Shown here: positions 56,383-64,000 of the stretch, piece by piece
Numbering within the stretch: the stretch's first letter is position 1
Layout of the letters: each line of letters begins with the position of its first letter
Source of the DNA: Synechococcus sp. MU1617
GTDB lineage: Bacteria; Cyanobacteriota; Cyanobacteriia; PCC-6307; Cyanobiaceae
Direction: 5' to 3'
Assembly (NCBI RefSeq): GCF_020514235.1
Contig: NZ_VTLB01000003.1
Coordinates: 1-64,000, forward strand
DNA length: 64,000 bases
Position numbers and translations under genes: made by a program
Notes under the pieces: model-generated
Told to the model about the DNA's origin: nothing
The model's input: only the letters and a program-made list of their open reading frames with translations
Databases searched by the model: none

Positions 56383-58359
56383 ATGACCCACCAGCTTCAG
56401 AACCTGCGCAATCAGGCCGCCAAGCTGCGTCGGCTTTCGCAGCCCTACTTCTTCCCCTACACCGAAGACAACGGTTGGCAGTTCTTTGGACTGCTGGTGA
56501 GCCTGCTCTTCTGTGTGGCAGGGATCGTGCTGTTCCTGGTCACCGGGTTGATGAACGGCCTGTCGTGGCTGTTGCCGGAGTTGACCGGCCAGTACCTCGG
56601 TGGTGTCCAGTCCTCCCTGGCCATGCTCTGGTCCCGTGGATGGGGGGCCGGGATTAGTGCCCTGTTCGTTCTGGGGGCTGTGGTCTTCGCTTCCGTGCGG
56701 GGCCAACTCAGGCATCGCCGCTGGCTGCCTTGGCTGTTTCTCGGCCTAATCATCCTGATGCTGTTGAGTGTGAACGGCATCAATGCCGGTATCACATTCA
56801 TCGCCAGGGATCTGACCAATGCGTTGATCTCTAAAGACGGCGATGCGTCTTATCGCAACCTCTGGATCTACGGCGCCTGTTTTGCGGTCGCGCTGCCGAT
56901 TCGCAGCCTGCAGTTTTATTTCACCCAGAAACTGGGGCTGTTCTGGCGGGAATGGTTGTCGCTGAGCCTGGTGGACGACTATCTGCGGGATAGGGCCTAT
57001 TACGTGCTCAATCCCAATGATGAAGCGGCCACCAATGTTGATAACCCAGATCAGCGTATTTCCGAGGATGTTCGTGATTTCACAGCTCAAGCACTTGGTT
57101 TCGCGCTCAATATCTTTGATTCAATTCTCACGTTTTCCCTCAATATTCTCATCCTTTATTCGGTGAGTGAGGGTTTGACGTTCGCTCTCTTGGCCTATGC
57201 CGCGGCGATTTCGGTCTTGATGATTGTTGCCGGTCGCAAGCTGGTGCGGTTGAACAATTTCCAGTTGCGTTTTGAAGCGGATTACCGCTATGGCCTCGTG
57301 CGGGTGCGGGACAACGCCGAATCGATTGCTTTCTATGCCGGAGAGCAGCAGGAAGCCAAGGAGGTGACGCGTCGTCTGGCCACTGTCGTTGAGAACTTTA
57401 ATCTGCTGATTGTCTGGGAGGTGCTGCTGCGGGTGCTGCAGCGCTCAAGCATCTACGCCAGCAATTTCATCCCTTATCTGATTCTTGCAGCGCCGATTCT
57501 TGCTGGGGAAATGGATTACGGCGGCTTCGCTCAGGCGAACGTTGCTTACAACCTAGTTGAGGGATCGTTGTTTTTCATCATCTACAACATCGAAGCCTTG
57601 GCTCGTTTTTCGGCATCGATCAACCGGCTTGAAGGTTTTCAATCAAACATCTCCAACCTGGATCGCGAGGAGTGGAGTGATTACGTGCCGCGAATTGTGC
57701 CGTCCGAGCACCTGGCGCTTCAGGGGGTGACGGTCAAAACACCTCGCACTGACAACGTGCTGGTTCGTGATCTCAGTTTTTCCCTTGACAGCGCCGAGGG
57801 GCTGCTAGTGGTGGGCCCCTCAGGCTGTGGCAAAACCTCACTGCTGCGGGTGGTGAGTGGTCTTTGGGGTTCGCCGACGGGCACCGTTTATTCCCCTGGG
57901 CAGGGAGACCTGTTGTTCATTCCCCAAAAGCCCTACATGGCGTTGGGATCCCTGCGTGAACAGCTTTGTTATCCCCTCGATCAGGCCCGTTTCAGCGATG
58001 AGCAGCTTCGGGCTGTTTTGGATCAAGTGATGCTGGGCAAATTGCTGCAGCGTTATCCCGACCTCGACATCAAGCAGGACTGGCCGCGGCTGCTCTCTCT
58101 GGGTGAACAGCAGAGGCTGGCCTTTGCGCGGCTGCTGCTCAATTCGCCCAAGGTCGTGGTGCTGGATGAAGCCACCAGTGCCCTGGATGTCGAGACCGAA
58201 TCCCGCCTTTATTCCCTGTTGCGAGACCGGGAGGTGGCTTTCATCAGCGTGGGCCACCGGCCAACCCTGAAGGACTTCCATGACACTGTTCTGGAGCTCA
58301 GCGGTGATCGCGACTGGCGGCTGATCCCGGCGACCAGCTATGACTTCGGGCGTTCCTGA
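56383..58359 (+). CDS. SbmA/BacA-like ABC transporter (membrane-ATPase fusion)
   Basis: A 658-residue transporter. The N-terminal ABC_membrane_2 domain has about six transmembrane helices (roughly residues 40-410), and the ATPase domain has Walker A GPSGCGKTS, the LSLGEQQRLAFAR signature and VVLDEATSALD. The family imports vitamin B12, peptides or other bulky substrates, or exports very long-chain acyl compounds. The substrate here cannot be stated. It is followed 9 bases later by an Hli gene. Confidence 0.9.
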   Translation: MTHQLQNLRNQAAKLRRLSQPYFFPYTEDNGWQFFGLLVSLLFCVAGIVLFLVTGLMNGLSWLLPELTGQYLGGVQSSLAMLWSRGWGAGISALFVLGAVVFASVRGQLRHRRWLPWLFLGLIILMLLSVNGINAGITFIARDLTNALISKDGDASYRNLWIYGACFAVALPIRSLQFYFTQKLGLFWREWLSLSLVDDYLRDRAYYVLNPNDEAATNVDNPDQRISEDVRDFTAQALGFALNIFDSILTFSLNILILYSVSEGLTFALLAYAAAISVLMIVAGRKLVRLNNFQLRFEADYRYGLVRVRDNAESIAFYAGEQQEAKEVTRRLATVVENFNLLIVWEVLLRVLQRSSIYASNFIPYLILAAPILAGEMDYGGFAQANVAYNLVEGSLFFIIYNIEALARFSASINRLEGFQSNISNLDREEWSDYVPRIVPSEHLALQGVTVKTPRTDNVLVRDLSFSLDSAEGLLVVGPSGCGKTSLLRVVSGLWGSPTGTVYSPGQGDLLFIPQKPYMALGSLREQLCYPLDQARFSDEQLRAVLDQVMLGKLLQRYPDLDIKQDWPRLLSLGEQQRLAFARLLLNSPKVVVLDEATSALDVETESRLYSLLRDREVAFISVGHRPTLKDFHDTVLELSGDRDWRLIPATSYDFGRS

Positions 58360-58368
58360 AGCGGCCGG

Positions 58369-58569
58369 ATGACCTCCACCAGCGAGCCCCCTGACACCAC
58401 GTCCGTTCCGGAGACGTCCGCTACCACCAACGATGTGCCTGCCTTCGGCTGGAGTGGCTATGCCGAGCGGGTGAATGGCCGCTTCGCCATGGTGGGTTTT
58501 GTGGCTGTGCTGCTGATCGAGGTGCTCAGCGGCGACACGTTCCTGCATTGGGCGGGCCTGCTTCCCTGA
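58369..58569 (+). CDS. High light-inducible protein
   Basis: A 66-residue Hli protein with a longer soluble N-terminus. The signature WSGYAERVNGRFAMVGFVAV contains the chlorophyll-binding Glu, Asn and Arg, then the helix continues and the protein ends with a short lumenal tail. Start at ATG 58369, just after the ABC transporter stop, so co-transcription is likely. Confidence 0.92.
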   Translation: MTSTSEPPDTTSVPETSATTNDVPAFGWSGYAERVNGRFAMVGFVAVLLIEVLSGDTFLHWAGLLP

Positions 58570-59046
58570 TCAGGGCAGGCGGATTAGATCCACATCCCAG
58601 CGGCCGTTTCGGCTTACCTGCACCGCCAAGCGCCGGCCTGAGCCGTCCAGGCTGACGCTGCGGGGTACACCCGGTGGATCCAAGGGAAGCCGTTGCGTCG
58701 CCCCAACGTTGCGCCGGTAGAGCACCAGTTCGGTGCGGTCTTCCCGCTGTTGGACCACGGCCAAGCGTTGCCCATCGGCACTGATGCTGACGCTGATTGG
58801 TTGGGCATCCGCACGGTTGAGGCCAGGCAGTGGGACAGGGTTGCGAGTGCGCAGGTCGATCAGTTCGACCCGCTCCCGTCCATTGCGTTGGCCCAGGCTG
58901 GCCAGCCAGCGTCCCCCTAGGGATGGATCCCGCCGGCTGTTCACCGATTGACGCAGCAGGCCGTTGAGGTCGGGCCGAGGGGTGGGCCTGGGGCTGCTGC
59001 ACCCGGTCATCAGCATCAGGCTGAAAAGCAGAGCGACGCGGATCAT
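58570..59046 (-). CDS. TolB-like beta-propeller lipoprotein, copy 1
   Basis: A 158-residue lipoprotein (lipobox MTGC near residue 15) with two to three TolB/WD-like blade repeats (ISVSISADGQRLAVVQQ; RSVSLDGSGRRLAVQVS). It is too short to form a full propeller alone. It overlaps the paralogous copy 2 by four bases and its end abuts the Hli stop with no gap. Function unknown. Confidence 0.8.
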   Translation of the reverse strand: MIRVALLFSLMLMTGCSSPRPTPRPDLNGLLRQSVNSRRDPSLGGRWLASLGQRNGRERVELIDLRTRNPVPLPGLNRADAQPISVSISADGQRLAVVQQREDRTELVLYRRNVGATQRLPLDPPGVPRSVSLDGSGRRLAVQVSRNGRWDVDLIRLP

Positions 59047-59573
59047 GGCTCTGACGACAACGCCGGTGTGGAGAGGCTCTGCCCAGGAGGACGGTCCGGT
59101 TCGAGCAGATCACTTAGATCCAGCAGTTCCACGCGCCACCGGCCCTGATCCGTCACCTGGAGGGCGATTTGCTGTGCATCAGGCGCCAGGCTGAGCTGCA
59201 CCGGGTCTCGGCCTCCCGGCAGCGGCAGGGGATGCATCCGGCCGTTTAATCGGTCGGTCACCACCGCGAGTCGGCGGCGCCCCCGCTGGGTGATCGCTGC
59301 AAGGTAGCGGCCGTTCCAGCTCAAAGAGGGGGAGCTGTGGGGTTGATGGCGGCTCAGCTGAGGAACAGACACAACTGATCTGTCGCTGAGACGGCGCAGC
59401 TGCACCGTGGGTCTGCCGCCGCGATCGCTGATGACCGCCAGCCACTCACCACTGCCACTCAGGGCTGGTGCTTGCTGACTGGTTGCGAGTAAGGCACCAC
59501 CGGCCCGTTCACTGCGACCGTTGCAGCCCGCCAGCACCAGACTGGCGAGCAGGATCAGCAGCGGGCGAGACAA
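59043..59573 (-). CDS. TolB-like beta-propeller lipoprotein, copy 2
   Basis: A 176-residue lipoprotein (lipobox LAGC near residue 17) similar along its length to copy 1 (blades SPSLSWNGRYLAAITQR and VQLSLAPDAQQIALQVT). Together the two could supply a complete half-propeller pair. It is translated first; copy 1 follows with an ATGA overlap, indicating tandem duplication in one operon. Confidence 0.8.
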   Translation of the reverse strand: MSRPLLILLASLVLAGCNGRSERAGGALLATSQQAPALSGSGEWLAVISDRGGRPTVQLRRLSDRSVVSVPQLSRHQPHSSPSLSWNGRYLAAITQRGRRRLAVVTDRLNGRMHPLPLPGGRDPVQLSLAPDAQQIALQVTDQGRWRVELLDLSDLLEPDRPPGQSLSTPALSSEP

Positions 59574-59578
59574 CTGGC

Positions 59579-60511
59579 TCAGTCGTCGAAGCGGGAGCTG
59601 TTGTCCCGCGGTCTGCCGGAGGAGGGCCGTGAGCTGCGGGGGGGTTGGCGGTTGCTGCTGGGCCGGTTCGAGGCCAGTGGCTGTTCCGCGGATCGCCTGG
59701 AGTCGCTCGCGGCACTGGAATTGGCGCTGGGGCGTCCCCGGTTCGGTGCCGCACTACTCGGCGCTGAACTGCGGCTGGGGGTGAAGGCGGCATCCTCTGC
59801 TCCTGAGGGAGCGGGTTCGCCGGAAGGACGCTCAGGCCGCCCCATCGGACGGCTGCCGCGGCGTTGTTCGTCTCGATCCGTCCGTCTGGAGCCGAAGTCG
59901 GGACGGCGTTCATCCCGGGCTTCTCCGGCACGGAAGCGAGCCATGCGACGGGAGCGTTCGTCGTTTTGTCCCCAGCCGGAATCGCCTTGATCAGGTCCTG
60001 AGGAGCGACGACTGGCGGCTTCCTCAGGAATGGCGGCACGGCTGGAGCGGCGCGGCCGGTAGAACTCCTCTTCGGGCCGGTCTTCGGCCTCATCGTCTCG
60101 GCCGGAGAAGCGGCGTCGCACCGGCTGGGGTTCATCAAAACGGTCGTAACCGCCGTCCTCCCAGCCGCCCCGGAGACCGCCTTGGCCTCCGCCCCGGGCT
60201 GGCGCGGGTTCGTCGTCGAAATAGGCGGAGCGCCGCGCCTGCTCGGTGGCGACGCCACGCAGGCGCACGCTTTCGTAGGCGAAGAAAACGGTTGTCCCTG
60301 CTAACAGGAACTGGCCGAACTGAAGAATCGGGTCGAGGCGCCAGCCCTGGAAGAACAGGATGCCGCCGCAGAGCAGCCCGATGGCTGCAAAGAACACGTC
60401 GTAGTCCCGGGCCAGGGCGGGCTTGAACGACCGCATGAAATAGAGCAGAGCGCCGCCGACGGCCAAAACGATGCCGACGATGCTGGCCCAATTGAGACTG
60501 GCGTTAACCAA
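59579..60511 (-). CDS. Ycf66 family protein
   Basis: A 310-residue protein. The N-terminal 90 residues contain three hydrophobic helices with the Ycf66 pattern (MVNASLNWASIVGIVLAVGG; DVFFAAIGLLCGGILFFQGW; TTVFFAYESVRLR). The rest is a long disordered, Arg/Ser/Pro-rich tail. Ycf66 is also plastid-encoded in some algae; the function is unknown. It is encoded between psbX and the TolB-like genes. Confidence 0.88.
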   Translation of the reverse strand: MVNASLNWASIVGIVLAVGGALLYFMRSFKPALARDYDVFFAAIGLLCGGILFFQGWRLDPILQFGQFLLAGTTVFFAYESVRLRGVATEQARRSAYFDDEPAPARGGGQGGLRGGWEDGGYDRFDEPQPVRRRFSGRDDEAEDRPEEEFYRPRRSSRAAIPEEAASRRSSGPDQGDSGWGQNDERSRRMARFRAGEARDERRPDFGSRRTDRDEQRRGSRPMGRPERPSGEPAPSGAEDAAFTPSRSSAPSSAAPNRGRPSANSSAASDSRRSAEQPLASNRPSSNRQPPRSSRPSSGRPRDNSSRFDD

Positions 60512-60560
60512 AGCTCTGCTCCCGCTTAGGAGTCAGTCTACGAGGGGCGCCAGGGGAAGA

Positions 60561-60683
60561 TCAGAGCTTGCGATCGACTTGGTCGGTCTGGCTCAGCAGA
60601 AACAGGGCAATGGAGGCAGGAATCACGACGATCACACCTCCCCAAAGGAGGCTGCTCAGAAAGTTGGAGAGGGAGGGGGTCAT
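60561..60683 (-). CDS. psbX: Photosystem II protein PsbX
   Basis: A 40-residue single-helix PSII subunit near cytochrome b559 and the quinone exchange cavity. It reads MTPSLSNFLSSLLWGGVIVV, then IPASIALFLLSQTDQVDRKL, clearly matching cyanobacterial PsbX in length and pattern. It is encoded upstream of ycf66 on the minus strand. Confidence 0.95.
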   Translation of the reverse strand: MTPSLSNFLSSLLWGGVIVVIPASIALFLLSQTDQVDRKL

Positions 60684-60745
60684 GGGGTTACTGCCGTCTG
60701 CATCAAAGCCGCGGTGATCTTAAGAAGCGATGCCGTCTTTCTACG

Positions 60746-61093
60746 ATGAGGAGACGATTTGCTTTGAGCTTTGTGATGCCGCTGCTGCTCCAGGCCCTGC
60801 CAGTTCTCCACCTGTTTCTCGGCCTGCTGTTGGCTGCCTGGACCCTGGCATTCCTGCTGCGCATCGTGCTCACCTGGTACCCCCAGGTCGACCTGAATCA
60901 GGGGGCCTGGCCTGTGGTGGCGTGGCCGACGGAGCCGGTGCTGGCGGTCAGCCGCCGCGTGATCGCCCCGATCGGTGGGGTCGATGTCACCCCGGTGATT
61001 TGGGTGGGTTTGATCAGTCTCGTGCGCGAGTTATTGGTCGGTCAGCAGGGGCTGCTCTCACAGATCCTGATGAACGCCCAGGCGGCTGCCTGA
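60746..61093 (+). CDS. YggT family membrane protein
   Basis: A 115-residue protein with two hydrophobic helices and the YggT/Ycf19 pattern FLLRIVLTWYPQVDLNQG ... PVLAVSRRVIAPIGGVDVTP. In plants and bacteria the family helps thylakoid or cytochrome biogenesis and osmotic tolerance; the precise role here is unknown. ATG at 60746 or 60776 (MPLLLQ). Confidence 0.9.
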   Translation: MRRRFALSFVMPLLLQALPVLHLFLGLLLAAWTLAFLLRIVLTWYPQVDLNQGAWPVVAWPTEPVLAVSRRVIAPIGGVDVTPVIWVGLISLVRELLVGQQGLLSQILMNAQAAA

Positions 61094-61095
61094 GC

Positions 61096-62442
61096 TCAGG
61101 GGAGCATCTCCTGCTCCACGAATTTGGTGTGCACATCGCCGTTGATGAACTCCGGCCGATCCAGCATCTCCAGGTGGAATTCCACAGTTGTTGGGATCCC
61201 GGTGACGGCACATTCGTTCAGGGCCCGCTTCATCCGGGCCATGGCGTGGTCGCGATCCTTGCCCCAAACGATCAGCTTTCCGATCAGGGAGTCGTAGAAG
61301 GGTGGGATGTCGTAGCCGGTATAGACGTGGCTGTCGACGCGCACACCCGGCCCGCCGGGGGGCAGCCATCCGGTGATGCGTCCGGGGGCGGGACGGAAGT
61401 TATGGCGCGCATCCTCAGCATTGATCCGGCATTCGATGGCATGGCCGGTGAGTTGGATTTCTTCCTGGCGCACGCTGATGGGTTCGCCACCGGCGATGCG
61501 CAACTGCTCGGCGATCAGATCCACACCCGTGACCATTTCGGTCACCGGGTGCTCTACCTGGATCCGGGTGTTCATCTCCATGAAATAAAAGCCCCCGCTG
61601 CGGTCCAGGAGGAATTCCACCGTTCCGGCGCCCTCGTAATTGATGCTTTGGGCAGCAGCTACGGCGGCTTCTCCCATGCGGCGGCGCAACTCGGGATCCA
61701 GGGCTGGGCTTGGGGCCTCCTCAAGCAGTTTCTGGTGACGGCGCTGAATCGAGCAGTCCCGCTCGCCAAGATGCACCACATTGCCGTGGCGGTCGGCCAA
61801 CACCTGCACTTCCACGTGGCGCGGCCGATCGATGAATTTCTCCATGTACAAGCCGGGGTTGCCGAAGGCGGCTTCCGCTTCCCCCTGGGCTGCTTTGTAG
61901 AGGCTTTCCAGCTGACTGGCGTCTGGGACAAGGCGCATGCCGCGACCGCCGCCGCCGGCGGTGGCCTTGATCATCACGGGATAGCCCATCTCTTCGGCCA
62001 GGACGGCCGCTTGCTTTGTGCTGCTGAGCAGACCTGCACTGCCGGGCACCGTGGGAACCCCCACCGATTGCATGGTCGACTTCGCGGTCGACTTGTCCCC
62101 CATCGAGCGAATCGCGTGGGGGGACGGTCCAACGAAGGTGAGGCCGTGATCACGGCACATCTCGGCAAACTTGTCGTTCTCCGCCAAGAAGCCGTAACCG
62201 GGGTGGATGGCGTCAGCACCGCGGGAGGTTGCGGCCGCCAGGATGTTGGGAATGTTGAGGTAGCTCTTGCTGCTCAGGGCTTCGCCCACGCAGACCGCTT
62301 CATCTGCGAGCTGCACATGCAGAGCGTCTTTATCCACCGAGCTGTAAACCGCCACGGTGGCGATGCCGAGCTCGCGGCAGCTTCGAATGATCCTGAGGGC
62401 AATCTCGCCGCGGTTGGCGATCAGCACTTTGCCGATGGGCAT
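61096..62442 (-). CDS. accC: Biotin carboxylase subunit of acetyl-CoA carboxylase
   Basis: Carboxylates biotin on AccB in the first step of fatty acid synthesis. A 448-residue ATP-grasp enzyme with [20 protein letters not shown] at the N-terminus, the Gly-rich loop [14 protein letters not shown], and [13 protein letters not shown]. Full length. It is convergent with yggT, 2 bases apart. Confidence 0.97.
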   Translation of the reverse strand: MPIGKVLIANRGEIALRIIRSCRELGIATVAVYSSVDKDALHVQLADEAVCVGEALSSKSYLNIPNILAAATSRGADAIHPGYGFLAENDKFAEMCRDHGLTFVGPSPHAIRSMGDKSTAKSTMQSVGVPTVPGSAGLLSSTKQAAVLAEEMGYPVMIKATAGGGGRGMRLVPDASQLESLYKAAQGEAEAAFGNPGLYMEKFIDRPRHVEVQVLADRHGNVVHLGERDCSIQRRHQKLLEEAPSPALDPELRRRMGEAAVAAAQSINYEGAGTVEFLLDRSGGFYFMEMNTRIQVEHPVTEMVTGVDLIAEQLRIAGGEPISVRQEEIQLTGHAIECRINAEDARHNFRPAPGRITGWLPPGGPGVRVDSHVYTGYDIPPFYDSLIGKLIVWGKDRDHAMARMKRALNECAVTGIPTTVEFHLEMLDRPEFINGDVHTKFVEQEMLP

Positions 62443-62518
62443 CCCGCAGCATGTTCAGGCCTGACGCCGGATCGTATCAGCGCAGACCGAAGATGCCGAG
62501 AGCGAAGACCCTGCCCGG

Positions 62519-62524
62519 TATGAT
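62519..62524 (+). promoter_or_regulatory. Probable -10 box of the tRNA gene
   Basis: TATGAT lies 37 bases before the tRNA. No good -35 hexamer is seen, so this is only a tentative promoter. Confidence 0.35.
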
Positions 62525-62561
62525 CTGTCCTCGACAACACCCGAGCGGTGAAGTCGACCAC

Positions 62562-62643
62562 GCGGATGTGGTGGAATTGGTAGACACGCACGTTTGAGGG
62601 GCGTGTGGCTTCGGCCTTGCGAGTTCAAGTCTCGCCATCCGCA
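62562..62643 (+). tRNA. tRNA-Leu (anticodon GAG)
   Basis: 82 bases folding as a class II tRNA. The acceptor GCGGATG pairs with CATCCGC (62636-62642) with discriminator A. D arm GGTGGAATTGGTAGAC, anticodon stem CACGT/GCGTG with loop TTGAGGG, a long variable arm (GGCTTCGGCC), and T arm with GTTCAAGTC. The 3' CCA is not encoded. Confidence 0.95.
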
Positions 62644-62652
62644 TTTTTTTCT

Positions 62653-63936
62653 TTGGCCCGTCCCCGCCCAGCAGAACCAGGACCGGCCGTAGTTCTTGTT
62701 TCGAACGGTCCCGGTGAGTTGACCACCTGGGTCCGCCCACTGGCCGAGCGGCTGCACGCCAGCCTTCGCCTGCGTCCCCGGTCTTCGAATGCACCGGCAT
62801 CCCTGCATTTGGTGTTGGTGCCCTGCCCCAATGCCACCGGCCAGGAGCGCGCGGCAGCTGAGCCCTGGGGCTTGTTTGAGCGCATCGTGCCGGCATGGCG
62901 CTTTTGGTCGCTGCTGTTGCGTCCCCAGCGCTACGGCCCATGGCCGCAGAAGGGTGTGGTGGTCTTCTTGGGCGGTGATCAGTTCTGGACTGTCCTGCTC
63001 TCGGCCCGTCTCGGCTACCGCCACATCACCTATGCCGAGTGGGTGGCGCGTTGGCCGGGCTGGAACGATCGGATTGCGGCGATGTCGGACGCGGTGAGGC
63101 GCCAGCTGCCGGTCCGTTACCAGCCCCGATGCCGCGTGGTTGGCGATCTGATGGCGGATCTGTCGTCCTTCGCTCGCCGCGAGGATCCCCTCCCTGAGGG
63201 CCGGTGGGTGGCCCTGCTGCCGGGATCCAAGCCGGCCAAGTTGAGCGTTGGTATGCCCTTTCTGCTCGACACCGCGGATCGTCTGGCTCGGTTGCAACCC
63301 GGATGCCGCTTTCTGCTGCCGCTGGCTCCCACTACAAGCGTTGATGAGCTGCTGCGTTTCGCCGGCGCATCCAACCCGATTGCTTCCCGCTACAGCGCCT
63401 CCGTGGCGTCGCTTGACCGGAGTGGGTCTGCAACAGAGATCGTGACCGCGGCTGGGACGCGGATTCTTCTGCTGGAGCAGCATCCGGCCCATGGCCCCTT
63501 GAGCCAGTGCGCCCTGGCCCTGACCACGGTCGGTGCCAACACGGCCGAACTCGGCGCCCTTGCGGTGCCGATGATCGTGATTGTTCCCACTCAGCACCTG
63601 GAGGTGATGCAGGCCTGGGACGGCGGGCTGGGGCTGCTAGCGCGACTGCCGGGTCTGCGGCGTCTGATCGGAGTTCTGTTGACTTTCTGGCGTCTGCGTA
63701 ACAACGGGTTTATGGCCTGGCCCAACATCAGTGCGGGTCGCGCCGTGGTGCCGGAGCGGGTGGGGGCGATCACCCCCGAGGCGATTGCGCTGGAGGCCTG
63801 CGATTGGTTGAACGCGCCCGAGCGGTTGGAGGGTCAGCGCCAGGACCTCCAGGCCTTGCGCGGAGAGCCTGGGGCGGTGGCGGCATTGGCCTCCGAGGTG
63901 AGGGGGTTGCTTCCTCGAGAGCTCAACGCTTCCTAG
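62653..63936 (+). CDS. Lipid-A-disaccharide synthase-related protein
   Basis: About 427 residues, an LpxB-like GT-B glycosyltransferase relative common in cyanobacteria. The N-terminal VVLVSNGPGELTTWVRPLA replaces the usual LpxB GExSGD start, and later segments (VVFLGGDQFWTVLLSARLGY; LLPGSKPAKLSVGMPFLLDT; TTVGANTAELGALAVPMIV) follow the LpxB order. The substrate is unknown. TTG at 62653 is the first plausible start; the only earlier candidate is inside the tRNA. A tRNA-mRNA co-transcript is implied. Confidence 0.75.
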   Translation: MARPRPAEPGPAVVLVSNGPGELTTWVRPLAERLHASLRLRPRSSNAPASLHLVLVPCPNATGQERAAAEPWGLFERIVPAWRFWSLLLRPQRYGPWPQKGVVVFLGGDQFWTVLLSARLGYRHITYAEWVARWPGWNDRIAAMSDAVRRQLPVRYQPRCRVVGDLMADLSSFARREDPLPEGRWVALLPGSKPAKLSVGMPFLLDTADRLARLQPGCRFLLPLAPTTSVDELLRFAGASNPIASRYSASVASLDRSGSATEIVTAAGTRILLLEQHPAHGPLSQCALALTTVGANTAELGALAVPMIVIVPTQHLEVMQAWDGGLGLLARLPGLRRLIGVLLTFWRLRNNGFMAWPNISAGRAVVPERVGAITPEAIALEACDWLNAPERLEGQRQDLQALRGEPGAVAALASEVRGLLPRELNAS

Positions 63937-63964
63937 GCTGCGCTGGACTCTGGTTTCGACGACC

Positions 63965-64000
63965 ATGACTCCGTCCAATCCGGTCGAACGCAGCGCCGAG
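63965..64000 (+). CDS. Partial ORF at window end
   Basis: ATG followed by eleven open codons (MTPSNPVERSAE) to the window edge. Position and spacing fit the start of another plus-strand gene, but the product cannot be named. Confidence 0.35.
   Translation, partial: MTPSNPVERSAE

Noticed and set aside
60730-62523. 597-codon plus-strand frame opposite accC
   Set aside because: Shadow of accC on the opposite strand; no domain and yggT occupies its first part in another frame.

Overview
The window looks like a stretch of chromosome from a marine picocyanobacterium of the Synechococcus type. The phycobilisome genes (a rod-core linker of the CpcG family and an S-type bilin lyase), PsbX, Ycf66, two high-light-inducible (Hli) proteins, the SufR-regulated suf operon with a ferredoxin-thioredoxin reductase catalytic subunit, and many short secreted or membrane proteins all fit that group. 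Genes are tightly packed on both strands, with stop/start overlaps of 1-25 bases and several convergent pairs overlapping at their 3' ends. No rRNA, CRISPR array, transposase or integrase was seen. One tRNA, tRNA-Leu(GAG), is present.

Layout. 1-3.7 kb: BrkB-type membrane protein, exonuclease VII operon and an Hli protein. 3.7-11.7 kb: HrpB helicase, small cyanobacterial proteins, an HtrA/Deg protease, an ABC-F ATPase, a Nif11-like small protein and a ribbon-helix-helix protein. 11.7-19.6 kb: a six-gene minus-strand block (type II NADH dehydrogenase, HflX, SLC13 permease with RCK_C domains, KtrB, KtrA, AnmK). 19.7-25.4 kb: CysH, CoaX, PrxQ, a secreted stand-alone DUF1400 protein and the RarA fusion protein. 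25.5-30.4 kb: an RND adaptor/permease/small membrane protein operon. 30.4-35.1 kb: small secreted proteins around a CsgG/LpoB-like protein, and phosphoglucomutase.

35.2-40.7 kb is the most accessory-looking part. It holds a TPR-methyltransferase, a second methyltransferase and a sulfotransferase, a probable hsdM remnant, and a 109-base direct repeat. The repeat copies the 3' end of a phospholipase D-like lipoprotein gene and brackets a cassette; the repeat-to-repeat offset is 1,912 bases. This part reads by eye as more AT-rich than its surroundings.

40.7-50 kb: DUF4912 protein, cpcG, the S-type lyase, then sufR divergent from ftrC-sufBCDS. 50-64 kb: MscL, an S9 peptidase, peptide deformylase, a DUF3747 protein, ComM, a HIT protein, an SbmA/BacA-like ABC exporter, an Hli protein, two tandem TolB-like lipoproteins, Ycf66, PsbX, YggT, AccC, tRNA-Leu and an LpxB-related protein.

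I see no complete defence system or obviously new enzyme system. The best leads are the repeat-bounded sulfotransferase/methyltransferase cassette, the CsgG-like secreted cluster, the RND permease with an extra hydrophobic insert, and several unannotated-size small proteins.
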